Program-made: the position numbers and the translations under genes | Assembly (NCBI GenBank): GCA_021200955.1 | Contig: JAJQFU010000026.1 | Span: 1 to 47,287, forward strand | Reading direction: 5' to 3' | Length of the DNA stretch: 47,287 nt | Origin: Clostridiales bacterium | Lineage (GTDB): Bacteria > Bacillota > Clostridia > Lachnospirales > CAG-274 | The notes under the pieces: generated by a model | Told to the model about the DNA's origin: nothing | The model's input: only the letters and a program-made list of their open reading frames with translations | Database searches by the model: none | Shown here: piece after piece, positions 24,118 through 31,922 of the stretch | How positions within the stretch are numbered: the first letter of the stretch is position 1 | Layout: every line of letters starts with the position of its first letter

Positions 24118-24210
24118 ATGGCATAAAATTTTTGTCGGCAGAAAGTAAACCATAGTTTCTGCTTTGCAGATACTGCATACTGCAGCCGCAATTTTGAGGA
24201 GGAACCTGTT
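24118..24210 (+). promoter_or_regulatory. Structured leader upstream of the TrpR-like gene
   Basis: The transcript leader can form a hairpin from GCAGAAA and TTTCTGC (about 24138-24164), followed closely by several repeated CTGCA/TGCAG elements that can pair in more than one way. No known riboswitch class was recognised. An attenuator or an operator for the encoded regulator is possible. Confidence 0.3.
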
Positions 24211-24522
24211 TTGAAAAGTGACGATTACGGGCTTAAAGACTTTTTTTATGAATGTATTTTAGCCATTGAAACAAAAGAAGACTGCGAGGCTTTTTTTACC
24301 GATGCTTTTGCAAGGCAGGAGCTGAATGCGGTGTTTCAGAGAACGGAGGTTGCAAGGCTTTTGGAGCTTAAATATACCTATAACGCCATAGCGGAGGAAA
24401 CCGGAGCCTCAACGGCGACCATAAGCCGTGTAAACCGCTGTCTTAACTACGGAGAAGGCGGCTATAAATCAATTATTAACAAGGTGCTGTCAAAAACAAA
24501 TGAAGAGAAATCCGATAAATAA
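24211..24522 (+). CDS. TrpR/YerC-family regulator
   Basis: This 103-residue helix-turn-helix protein belongs to the TrpR-like YerC/YecD family: FFTDAFARQELNAVFQRTEV, ARLLELKYTYNAIAEETGAS and TATISRVNRCLNYGEGGY are the usual blocks, the second and third forming the DNA-reading helices. TrpR itself represses tryptophan genes when bound to tryptophan; whether YerC-type proteins bind an amino acid is less settled. The start is a TTG at 24211, with GAGGAGGAA upstream. It is the first gene of a unit that includes arylpyruvate-oxidising enzymes, so control by an aromatic amino acid or keto acid is a reasonable hypothesis. The gap to paaK is 66 nt and contains no clear promoter. Confidence 0.82.
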   Translation: MKSDDYGLKDFFYECILAIETKEDCEAFFTDAFARQELNAVFQRTEVARLLELKYTYNAIAEETGASTATISRVNRCLNYGEGGYKSIINKVLSKTNEEKSDK

Positions 24523-24588
24523 AAATATTTTGCGGAAATTTTCTTACTACCCAATACCCACAGATGAAGAATAGGAGTTGAAGTTATC

Positions 24589-25908
24589 ATGATATGGGCA
24601 AAGGAAGAAACCCTTTCAAGAAATGAAATCGAAGAAATACAGCTTGCGAAGCTGAAAAAAACCGTTGCATATGTTTATGAAAATCTGCCTGCCTACAAGG
24701 TTAAAATGGACGCAGTAGGCGTTAAGCCGGAGCATATTAAGACTTTGGCGGACGTTAAATATCTGCCCTTTATAACAAAGCAGGATATGAGAGATCAATA
24801 TCCCTTCGGGTGGTTTGCAGTGCCTCAGAAGGATATTGTCAGAATACACGCTTCATCGGGTACAACGGGCAAGCCCACAGTTGTGGGATATACAAGACGT
24901 GACCTTGAAAACTGGGCTGAGTGCGTGGCAAGACTTGCCTGCGCAGGCGGTGCTACCCCTGAAAGCGTTGCACAGATTTGCTTCGGCTACGGTATGTTTA
25001 CAGGGGCTTTGGGTCTGCACTCGGGTCTTGAAAGAATAGGCGCAGCCATTATCCCCTCTTCAACAGGCAACACACAAAAACAGATTATGTATATGAAGGA
25101 TTTCGGAACAAGCCTTTTGGTTGCAACCCCTTCTTATGCCCTTCGTATAGGCGAGGTAGCTATGGAAATGGGTCTTAACCCTCAGAAGGACATTAACCTT
25201 AAGGTCGGTCTTTTCGGCAGCGAAATGCTTACTGAAGCTATCAGAGCAGAGTGCGTCAAGGTTTTCGGCGACCAAATTTTAGTTACTTCAAATTACGGAA
25301 TGAGCGAGATCGGCGGCCCCGGTGTTTCAGGCGAGTGTGAATATCTCTGCGGCTTCCATATTAATGAGGATCACTTCCTCTGCGAAATTATCGACCCCAA
25401 GACGGGAGAGGTTCTCCCCTACGGCGAAAAAGGCGAGCTGGTTGTTACCTGTCTCGACAAAGAGGCTCAGCCCCTTGTAAGATACAGAACAAGAGACATT
25501 ACAATACTTATCTGCGAGCCCTGTAAGTGCGGAAGAACTACTATAAGAATGGAGAACTTCAGCGGCAGAACAGACGATATGCTTAAGATTAAGGGCGTAA
25601 ACGTATTCCCCAGCCAGATTGAAGAGGTTCTCTTAAGTATGGACGAAATAGGCCCTCACTATGAAATTATAGTTGAAAAGGTAGGTCACACAGACAAGCT
25701 TACAATAAGAGTTGAGCTTGCTCCCGATAAAATGACAGACGACTATCAGAAGCTTAACGCTTTGGCTAAGAAGATTAATTCAAAGCTTAAGGTTATCCTC
25801 GGTCTTGACACAATAATTAAGCTTGAATCGCCTAACACTCTTCAGAGATTTGAAGGTAAGGCTAAGAGAGTAAGAGACTTAAGACCCAAAGAAACTCTTA
25901 TGAACTGA
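24589..25908 (+). CDS. paaK: Phenylacetate-CoA ligase family (arylacetate:CoA ligase)
   Basis: This 439-residue adenylate-forming enzyme interconverts an aryl acid, CoA and ATP with arylacyl-CoA, AMP and PPi. The AMP-binding loop reads HASSGTTGKPTVVGYT (about 87-102). Further motifs are NYGMSEIGGPGVSGECE, LVRYRTRDIT and MLKIKGVNVFPSQIEEVL. The length is normal for PaaK. The ATG at 24589 has AGGAG upstream. The gene is followed by iorA and iorB after 43 nt. In this context the ligase probably runs with the oxidoreductase: arylpyruvate is oxidised to arylacetyl-CoA, which the ligase could convert to arylacetate while conserving energy; an indole-acetate or phenylacetate substrate is inferred, not shown. 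Confidence 0.92.
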   Translation: MIWAKEETLSRNEIEEIQLAKLKKTVAYVYENLPAYKVKMDAVGVKPEHIKTLADVKYLPFITKQDMRDQYPFGWFAVPQKDIVRIHASSGTTGKPTVVGYTRRDLENWAECVARLACAGGATPESVAQICFGYGMFTGALGLHSGLERIGAAIIPSSTGNTQKQIMYMKDFGTSLLVATPSYALRIGEVAMEMGLNPQKDINLKVGLFGSEMLTEAIRAECVKVFGDQILVTSNYGMSEIGGPGVSGECEYLCGFHINEDHFLCEIIDPKTGEVLPYGEKGELVVTCLDKEAQPLVRYRTRDITILICEPCKCGRTTIRMENFSGRTDDMLKIKGVNVFPSQIEEVLLSMDEIGPHYEIIVEKVGHTDKLTIRVELAPDKMTDDYQKLNALAKKINSKLKVILGLDTIIKLESPNTLQRFEGKAKRVRDLRPKETLMN

Positions 25909-25951
25909 TAAAATATAATAATTGTACATATAAACGAAAGGAAATGCTGCA

Positions 25952-27694
25952 ATGGGTGAAAAAAAGATTATGCTCGGCAATGCTGCAATAGCAAGGGGTG
26001 CTTATGAGGCAGGCGTTAAGGTTTCAGCCGCATACCCCGGAACACCGAGTACAGAAATAAGCGAAAACATAGTTAAATATGATGAAATATATGCCGAATG
26101 GTCGCCTAACGAAAAGGTTGCTATGGAAGTGGCAATAGGCGCTTCACAGGCAGGAGTAAGGGCTATGGCTTCTATGAAGCACGTAGGCGTAAATGTAGCC
26201 TCCGACCCTCTTTACTCAATATCCTACGGCGGAGTAAACGGCGGTCTTGTAATGGTTGCCGCTGATGACCCGGGGCTTTACAGCTCACAAAACGAACAGG
26301 ACACAAGAATGGTAGGCAGAGCGGCTATGGTTCCCGTGATCGAGCCTTCAGACAGCGACGAAGCAAGGCGTTTTATGAAATATGCCTTTGAAATAAGCGA
26401 AAAATACGATACTCCCGTTATTGTAAGAACCACCACAAGGCTTGCCCATTCACAGGGTGTTGTTGAGCTTGAAGAAAGACAGGAGCCTGAGATTAAGCCT
26501 TATGTAAAAAATATAGCCAAAAACGTTCTTCTTCCGGCAAATGCTCAGAAGAGACACGTTATTGTTGAACAGCAGCTTAAGCAGCTTGCGGAGGACGCCT
26601 GTTCAATGCCCATTAATACCGTCACATATAATGATACATCAATCGGTATTATTACACAGGGCATAGAGTATCAGTACGTTATGGAGGTTCTTCCCAATGC
26701 GTCGGTTCTTAAATTAGGGCTTGTAAATCCCCTGCCCCGAAAGCTTATTGAAGAATTTGCTTCAAAGGTTGACAAGCTTTACATAGTTGAGGAGCTTGAG
26801 CCTGTAATTGAAGAACAGGTTAAAAGCTGGGGAATTGAGTGTATAGGAAAGGAAATTTTCACCGTTCAGGGCGAATACTCAGCCAATATGCTGAGAGAAA
26901 GGCTTTTAGGTCAAAAGCTTGATATAGCCGAGCCTGCAAAGGCTGCGCCCCGTCCTCCTATTCTCTGCCCGGGCTGTCCTCACAGAAGCGTTTACACAGT
27001 GCTTAAAAAGCTTAAAATGCACGCTGCCGGAGACATAGGCTGTTATACATTAGGTGCTGTTGCTCCTCTTAACGTTATGGATACAAACGTTTGTATGGGC
27101 GCAAGCATAAGCACTCTTCACGGTATGGAAAAGGCAAGAGGCAGCGAGTACGTAAGAGACTGGGTTGCTGTTATAGGCGACTCAACCTTCCTTCACACAG
27201 GCGTCAACTCCCTTATGAATATGGTCTACAACAAGGCAACAGGCACAGTTTTGATTTTGGATAACTCCACCACAGGTATGACAGGTCATCAGGATCACCC
27301 CGCAACGGGAAAGACCTTAAAGGGCGAAACCACCTATGCCATAAACATTTATAACCTCTGCAAGGCTATGGGCATTGAACACGTATATGAGGTAAATGCC
27401 TTCGACATAGCCGAGCTTGAAAAGGTCATTAAGAGAGAAGCCGCAAGAGAAGCTGTTTCCGTAATTATAACAAAGTCACCCTGTGCACTGCTTAAGGGCG
27501 TTGTTTTCGACAGCAAGTGCAGAGCTATTCCCGACAAGTGCAAAAAATGCGGAATGTGTCTTAAGCCCGGCTGCCCGGCAGTGACTAAAAATGCGGACGG
27601 AACAATTAAGATAGATGATACTATGTGCAACGGCTGCGGTCTTTGTATGCAGCTTTGCAAATTCGGCGCAATAGAGAAGGTTAAGGTGAAATAA
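25952..27694 (+). CDS. iorA: Indolepyruvate:ferredoxin oxidoreductase, alpha subunit
   Basis: This is the 580-residue catalytic subunit of the thiamine-pyrophosphate enzyme that oxidatively decarboxylates aryl 2-oxo acids to aryl-CoA and reduces ferredoxin. The N-terminal part (AAYPGTPSTEISENI, EWSPNEKVAMEVAIGASQAG) is the pyruvate-flavodoxin oxidoreductase-like domain. The TPP-binding region has LCPGCPHRS, DIGCYTLGA, GDSTFLHTG and LDNSTTGMTGHQ. The C-terminus is a ferredoxin-like module with two Cys-rich sets (CKKCGMC and CNGCGLC with following Cys). The ATG at 25952 has AAAGGAAA upstream, and the beta-subunit gene starts three bases after the stop. The enzyme is oxygen-sensitive, which indicates an anaerobic host. 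Confidence 0.96.
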   Translation: MGEKKIMLGNAAIARGAYEAGVKVSAAYPGTPSTEISENIVKYDEIYAEWSPNEKVAMEVAIGASQAGVRAMASMKHVGVNVASDPLYSISYGGVNGGLVMVAADDPGLYSSQNEQDTRMVGRAAMVPVIEPSDSDEARRFMKYAFEISEKYDTPVIVRTTTRLAHSQGVVELEERQEPEIKPYVKNIAKNVLLPANAQKRHVIVEQQLKQLAEDACSMPINTVTYNDTSIGIITQGIEYQYVMEVLPNASVLKLGLVNPLPRKLIEEFASKVDKLYIVEELEPVIEEQVKSWGIECIGKEIFTVQGEYSANMLRERLLGQKLDIAEPAKAAPRPPILCPGCPHRSVYTVLKKLKMHAAGDIGCYTLGAVAPLNVMDTNVCMGASISTLHGMEKARGSEYVRDWVAVIGDSTFLHTGVNSLMNMVYNKATGTVLILDNSTTGMTGHQDHPATGKTLKGETTYAINIYNLCKAMGIEHVYEVNAFDIAELEKVIKREAAREAVSVIITKSPCALLKGVVFDSKCRAIPDKCKKCGMCLKPGCPAVTKNADGTIKIDDTMCNGCGLCMQLCKFGAIEKVKVK

Positions 27695-27697
27695 GAT

Positions 27698-28282
27698 ATG
27701 TCCGATGTAAAAAACATAATGATTGTGGGTGTAGGCGGTCAGGGAACACTGCTTACAAGCCGTATTTTAGGCGGAGTTATAACGACGGCAGGCTTCGACG
27801 TTAAGCTTTCCGAGGTTCACGGAATGGCCCAGAGAGGCGGAAGCGTTGTTACATTCGTCCGCTACGGAAAAAAGGTAGCCGAACCTATTGTTGAAGAGGG
27901 TCAGGCAGACGTGCTTATAGCCTTTGAGAGACTTGAAGCACTGAGATATAAACACTTTCTTAAAAAGGACGGCATAATTATAGTAAACGACCAAAGAATA
28001 GACCCTATGTCCGTTGTGACAGGGGCTGCGGAATATCCCGAGGGCATTATAGAAGGCTTAAAGGCTGAGCACAAGGTTATCAGCTGCGACGCTATGGGAG
28101 AAGCCAAAAAGCTTGGCAACCCAAAGGTTTTCAATGTTGTTATAATAGGCGTTGCCTCAAGGGCTATGAGCTTTGAAAAAGAAGAATGGATTGAAGTAAT
28201 AAAAAACACAGTTCCGGCAAAAACTATCGATATAAATTTGACAGCCTTTGAAAAGGGCTGGGAGATAGGAGGTACATTATAA
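27698..28282 (+). CDS. iorB: Indolepyruvate:ferredoxin oxidoreductase, beta subunit
   Basis: This is the 194-residue gamma-type domain subunit that pairs with IorA. It begins MSDVKNIMIVGVGGQGTLLT and continues with SEVHGMAQRGGSVVTFVRYG, the conserved fingerprint of this subunit; AEPIVEEGQADVLIAFE follows. Its start lies three bases after the iorA stop, and its stop overlaps the first base of the ACT-domain gene (TAATG), so iorA, iorB and the ACT gene are translationally coupled. Confidence 0.96.
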   Translation: MSDVKNIMIVGVGGQGTLLTSRILGGVITTAGFDVKLSEVHGMAQRGGSVVTFVRYGKKVAEPIVEEGQADVLIAFERLEALRYKHFLKKDGIIIVNDQRIDPMSVVTGAAEYPEGIIEGLKAEHKVISCDAMGEAKKLGNPKVFNVVIIGVASRAMSFEKEEWIEVIKNTVPAKTIDINLTAFEKGWEIGGTL

Positions 28283-28710
28283 TGTTTATTAAGCAGCTTT
28301 CAATATTTATAGAAAACAGACCCGGCAGAATTAACGAGGTAACAAAGGCTCTTGCGGAAAACGATATAAATATAGTTTGTGTATCTCTTTCCGACACAGT
28401 TGACTACGGCGTTTTCAGACTTATAGTTTCAAACCCCAAAACAGCTCAGGAAATTTTGACTTCAAAGGGCTTTTCTTCAACCCTTACCGATGTAGTGGGC
28501 GTTAAGCTTCCCCCTCATTTCGGAATGTTAAACAAGCTGACAGACGCTCTCTCCGATTCGGGAATAAGCCTTTCATACATATATGCCCTTAACAGCGGTA
28601 AGGACGACGCCGCCGTTATAATCAAAACCTCAGACAATAAAAAAGCCGTAGACGCAATAAAGGCGGCAGGTCTTGAGATTTTAAACCCCTCAGCGGCATA
28701 TAATCTTTAA
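28282..28710 (+). CDS. Tandem ACT-domain protein
   Basis: This 142-residue protein contains two ACT domains: an N-terminal one starting FIKQLSIFIENRPGRINEVT, and a second starting near residue 70 (LNKLTDALSDSGISLSYIYA). ACT domains bind amino acids and regulate enzymes. Stand-alone tandem ACT proteins commonly accompany IorAB and PaaK in anaerobes, which makes an aromatic amino acid or keto acid sensor the likely job. AGGAGG lies upstream of the ATG at 28282, which overlaps the iorB stop. Confidence 0.88.
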   Translation: MFIKQLSIFIENRPGRINEVTKALAENDINIVCVSLSDTVDYGVFRLIVSNPKTAQEILTSKGFSSTLTDVVGVKLPPHFGMLNKLTDALSDSGISLSYIYALNSGKDDAAVIIKTSDNKKAVDAIKAAGLEILNPSAAYNL

Positions 28711-28734
28711 TTCTGAAATTGGAGACGGAAAACT

Positions 28735-29550
28735 ATGATAATAGATTTTCATACACATACCTTTCCCGATAAAATGGCGGAGCATACTATTTCGAAGCTT
28801 GAAAGAAGCGCTCACCTAACCGCCTTTGCCGACGGAACAGTCCACGGGCTTATAGCTTCTATGAAGGAAAGCGGAATTGACCTGTCGGTTATTTTGCCTG
28901 TGGTGACAAACCCACCCAAAGCAGACGAAATAAACGAATATGCGGCTGAAGCCAACAGCGAACACCCTGAAATTCACTCCTTCGGGGGTATTCATCCGGA
29001 CACGGAAAATTACAAAGACGTGCTTAAAAGAGCTAAAGGCTTGGGCTTAAAGGGAATAAATCTTCACCCCGAGTTTCAGGGAGTAGACTTTGACGATATA
29101 AGATATAAGCGGATTTTAAGCTGTGCGGAAGAATTGGGGCTTATAACTCTTGTTCATGCAGGCTTTGACGGCAGCTACCCCGATTCACAGCGTTGTTGGA
29201 CAAGGCACATTTTAAATGTAATTGAGGACGTAAAGCCCCAAAAGCTTGTTGTTGCTCATATGGGCGGCTGTAATATTTGGGACGAGGTCAAGAAAAATCT
29301 TGCCGGAGCAGATGTTTATTTTGACACTGCCTTTTCCTTCGGCGAAAAACAGCTTTCGGGCTTGCTTTCGGAAGATGAGTTTATAAGCCTTTCAAGGGCT
29401 CACGGCACGAAAAAAATTCTTTTCGGAACGGACTCCCCTTGGTGTGAACAAAAGGAAATGGTCGACTTTGTGAAAAACAGCGCCCTTTCGGAAGAAGAAA
29501 AGTCAGACATCTTAGGCTTAAACGCAAAAAGACTTTTAGACAGCATTTAA
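28735..29550 (+). CDS. Amidohydrolase-2 family metal-dependent hydrolase or decarboxylase
   Basis: This 271-residue TIM-barrel protein has the metal-binding DFHTHTFPDK near the N-terminus (His6 and His8), HPEFQGVDFDD, VHAGFDGSYP, VVAHMGGCNIWDE and FGTDSPWCEQ, the last giving the conserved Asp. Relatives include aminocarboxymuconate decarboxylase and uncharacterised hydrolases; the substrate here cannot be read off. The ATG at 28735 has GGAGACGG upstream and follows the ACT-domain gene by 24 nt, so it is the last gene of the paaK-iorAB unit. A terminator follows immediately. Confidence 0.85.
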   Translation: MIIDFHTHTFPDKMAEHTISKLERSAHLTAFADGTVHGLIASMKESGIDLSVILPVVTNPPKADEINEYAAEANSEHPEIHSFGGIHPDTENYKDVLKRAKGLGLKGINLHPEFQGVDFDDIRYKRILSCAEELGLITLVHAGFDGSYPDSQRCWTRHILNVIEDVKPQKLVVAHMGGCNIWDEVKKNLAGADVYFDTAFSFGEKQLSGLLSEDEFISLSRAHGTKKILFGTDSPWCEQKEMVDFVKNSALSEEEKSDILGLNAKRLLDSI

Positions 29551-29561
29551 TAAATATCAAC

Positions 29562-29611
29562 ATATACATTGAAGTCAAAGGACTGTTTCTTGGCTTCAAT
29601 GTATATTTTTC
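29562..29611 (+). terminator. Terminator of the paaK-iorAB unit
   Basis: A perfect 13-bp stem (ATATACATTGAAG with CTTCAATGTATAT) closes a 19-nt loop and is followed by T-rich sequence. Confidence 0.85.
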
Positions 29612-29653
29612 ATAAAAATTCTTAAGGTTTTCGCAGTTTTTTTGTTAAAATCA

Positions 29654-29683
29654 TTGACAAAAGAAGGCGTATTGTAGTATAAT
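29654..29683 (+). promoter_or_regulatory. Predicted promoter of the symporter gene
   Basis: TTGACA (29654-29659), an 18-nt spacer and a perfect TATAAT (29678-29683) place the start point about 40 nt before the TTG at 29728. Confidence 0.75.
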
Positions 29684-29727
29684 CGATTTAACGCTTTAAA
29701 GTTACAAAAGAAAAGGAGGAAATTATT

Positions 29728-31221
29728 TTGGTAACTAAAATTGCACTTGTACTCATATTCTTTGCTATTCTCATAGGTGTGGGTATTTATTCAAGAAAAA
29801 ACGCAGGAAACGCCAGCGCATTCGTATTAGGCGGCCGTAACGTAGGCCCCTGGCTTACAGCCTTTGCCTACGGCACATCATACTTCTCAGCCGTTGTATT
29901 CGTAGGCTACGCCGGTCAGTTCGGCTGGAAGTACGGTATGTCATCCACTTGGATCGGTATCGGCAACGCCGTAATAGGCAGCCTTATCGCCTGGCTCGTA
30001 CTTGCAAGAAGAACGAGAGTTATGACCCACCACATGGACGTTGTGACAATGCCCTCATATTTCGAGAAAAGATATGACAGCAAGGCGCTGAAAATCGCCG
30101 CTTCGGCTATTGTTTTCATTTTCCTTATTCCCTACACAGCTTCCGTTTACAACGGTCTTTCAAACCTCTTTGAAATGGCTTTCGGTATTCCCTATACATA
30201 CTGCGTAATCGCTATGGCAGTTTTGACAGCTATTTATGTAATCGTCGGCGGCTATGTTGCCACAGCTATAAACGACTTCATTCAGGGCTGTATTATGCTT
30301 GTGGGTATCGTTCTCATAATTTTGGCAGTGCTTAAGAGCCAGGGCGGTCTTACTGCGGCAGTATCCAAAATGGCAGAAATCCCCGCCACAACTCCTTCAG
30401 GAGAAGCTGCAAACGGTGCTTTCGCTTCCCTGTTCGGCCCCGACCCAATCGGTCTTTTGGGCGTTGTAATCCTTACCTCTTTGGGAACTTGGGGACTTCC
30501 CCAAATGGTACACAAATTCTACGCCATTAAAGACGAAAAGGCAATCAAAACAGGCACAATCGTATCTACATTCTTCGCTCTTATAGTTTCCGGCGGCTGC
30601 TATTTCTTAGGCGGCTTCGGCAGACTTTTCGACTCACCGGCAATTTACAACGCAGAGGGTGCAGTAGCCTATGACGCAATCGTTCCCCATATTTTGGAAA
30701 CAGCCCTTCCCGACGTTCTTATTGCGGTAGTTATTATGCTTGTGCTTTCGGCTTCAATGTCCACCCTTTCGTCGCTTGTTTTGACATCAAGCTCAACTCT
30801 TACTCTGGACTTTATAAAGGAAACATTTATAAAGGATATGGACGACAAAAAACAGGTTCTTCTTATGAGACTGCTTATTGTTTTCTTTATCATAATCTCC
30901 GTAGTTATCGCCCTTGACCCTCCCACATTCATAGCTCAGCTTATGGGTATTTCCTGGGGTGCTTTAGCCGGTGCTTTCCTTGCGCCCTTTATGTACGGCT
31001 TATATTGGAAGGGCGTCACAAAGCTTTCGGTTTGGGTTTGCTTCATATACGGCGTTGTTCTGACAGTTTCAAACATCTACTTGAAGTTTATCGCTTCCCC
31101 CATAAACGCAGGCGCCATAGCAATGATCGGCGGACTTATTCTTGTTCCCGTTGTGAGCCTGTTTACACCTAAATTCGAAAAAGCCTTCACAGACAAGATT
31201 TTCGAATGCTATAAGAAATAA
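29728..31221 (+). CDS. Sodium:solute symporter (SSS family)
   Basis: This 497-residue integral membrane protein has about 13 hydrophobic segments. The N-terminal block SRKNAGNASAFVLGGRNVGP and the following AFAYGTSYFSAVVFVG fit the sodium-coupled SSS family (PutP, PanF and sialic acid carrier relatives). Later, SASMSTLSSLVLTSSS carries the Ser/Thr-rich sodium-site region. The solute is not evident; the placement after the aryl-acid gene cluster suggests uptake of an organic acid, but a separate promoter and a terminator before it argue for an independent unit. The start is a TTG at 29728 with AGGAGGAAA upstream. Confidence 0.9.
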   Translation: MVTKIALVLIFFAILIGVGIYSRKNAGNASAFVLGGRNVGPWLTAFAYGTSYFSAVVFVGYAGQFGWKYGMSSTWIGIGNAVIGSLIAWLVLARRTRVMTHHMDVVTMPSYFEKRYDSKALKIAASAIVFIFLIPYTASVYNGLSNLFEMAFGIPYTYCVIAMAVLTAIYVIVGGYVATAINDFIQGCIMLVGIVLIILAVLKSQGGLTAAVSKMAEIPATTPSGEAANGAFASLFGPDPIGLLGVVILTSLGTWGLPQMVHKFYAIKDEKAIKTGTIVSTFFALIVSGGCYFLGGFGRLFDSPAIYNAEGAVAYDAIVPHILETALPDVLIAVVIMLVLSASMSTLSSLVLTSSSTLTLDFIKETFIKDMDDKKQVLLMRLLIVFFIIISVVIALDPPTFIAQLMGISWGALAGAFLAPFMYGLYWKGVTKLSVWVCFIYGVVLTVSNIYLKFIASPINAGAIAMIGGLILVPVVSLFTPKFEKAFTDKIFECYKK

Positions 31222-31249
31222 TTATAATTAAGTTTAAATAAAATCACAT

Positions 31250-31294
31250 AAAAAGAGGATTTAACTCAGATTAATGAGAAAAATCCTCTTTTTT
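31250..31294. terminator. Bidirectional terminator between symporter and pilus locus
   Basis: An inverted repeat, AAAAAGAGGATTT and AAATCCTCTTTTT, encloses an AT-rich loop. Each strand ends in a T run. It separates convergent genes and touches the stop codon of the terminal sortase gene. Confidence 0.85.
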
Positions 31295-31922
31295 ATTGTT
31301 CAATTCTTATAAGTCTCACTGTTACCCTTTGGCTTCCGCTTAAAGTACAGGTGAAAAGCGTCAAATCCCAGCTGTCGTCCTCTTGCTTTTCCGTCATTCC
31401 CGAAACATCAGACCCGTCAAGCTGAGTGATTTCCGAAACCAAATAGCTGAAAACATTTCCGTCGCCGTCGGTAAACTCAACACTGTCGCCCACCTTAAGG
31501 CTGTTAAGATTTCCGAAATGCGACCTGTAGTTATGCCCGCAAATTATCATATTGTCCTTATAAACCGACCCTGTATAACGGCAAGGCGCAGTTCTCAGCC
31601 CTGCCATACTGAACTCCCCCTTAACGGGCAGTTCAAGCCCCAGGCTGCCAATAGTCAGCATACCCACATATTTTTCACCGTCAATCTCAATCTCAGGCAT
31701 CGCCATATCGGGATAACGCACATAAATCGGCGTTTCATCAACAGTAAAATTATCAAGAGAATCAGCCGCCGCTTCCTGAAGCTGCGCCCTGAGAGCCTCC
31801 GCCTCGGCTTTCGCCGCCCTTTCAGCCCTCAAGCCGTCAAGAATGTTATACCCCGTCAGCAAAAACGCCCCCAAAATCATAACAATCCCCACAGCAATAA
31901 AAACACTGCCTTTTTTCTTCAT
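31293..31922 (-). CDS. Sortase (possibly class D-like), last gene of the pilus locus
   Basis: This 209-residue membrane-anchored transpeptidase has an N-terminal membrane segment (about 6-24) and a sortase barrel with the catalytic His in ICGHNYRSHFG (about His130), the nucleophile in TLFTCTLSGSQR (about Cys192) and an Arg in QRVTVRLIR. The absence of a C-terminal hydrophobic segment distinguishes it from the class C sortase at 33187. The start is the ATG at 31922, with GGAGAATGAGC ahead of it; this ATG overlaps the stop of the LPQTG gene by one base, so the two are coupled. It may attach the pilus base or the LPQTG protein to the wall. Confidence 0.88.
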   Translation of the reverse strand: MKKKGSVFIAVGIVMILGAFLLTGYNILDGLRAERAAKAEAEALRAQLQEAAADSLDNFTVDETPIYVRYPDMAMPEIEIDGEKYVGMLTIGSLGLELPVKGEFSMAGLRTAPCRYTGSVYKDNMIICGHNYRSHFGNLNSLKVGDSVEFTDGDGNVFSYLVSEITQLDGSDVSGMTEKQEDDSWDLTLFTCTLSGSQRVTVRLIRIEQ

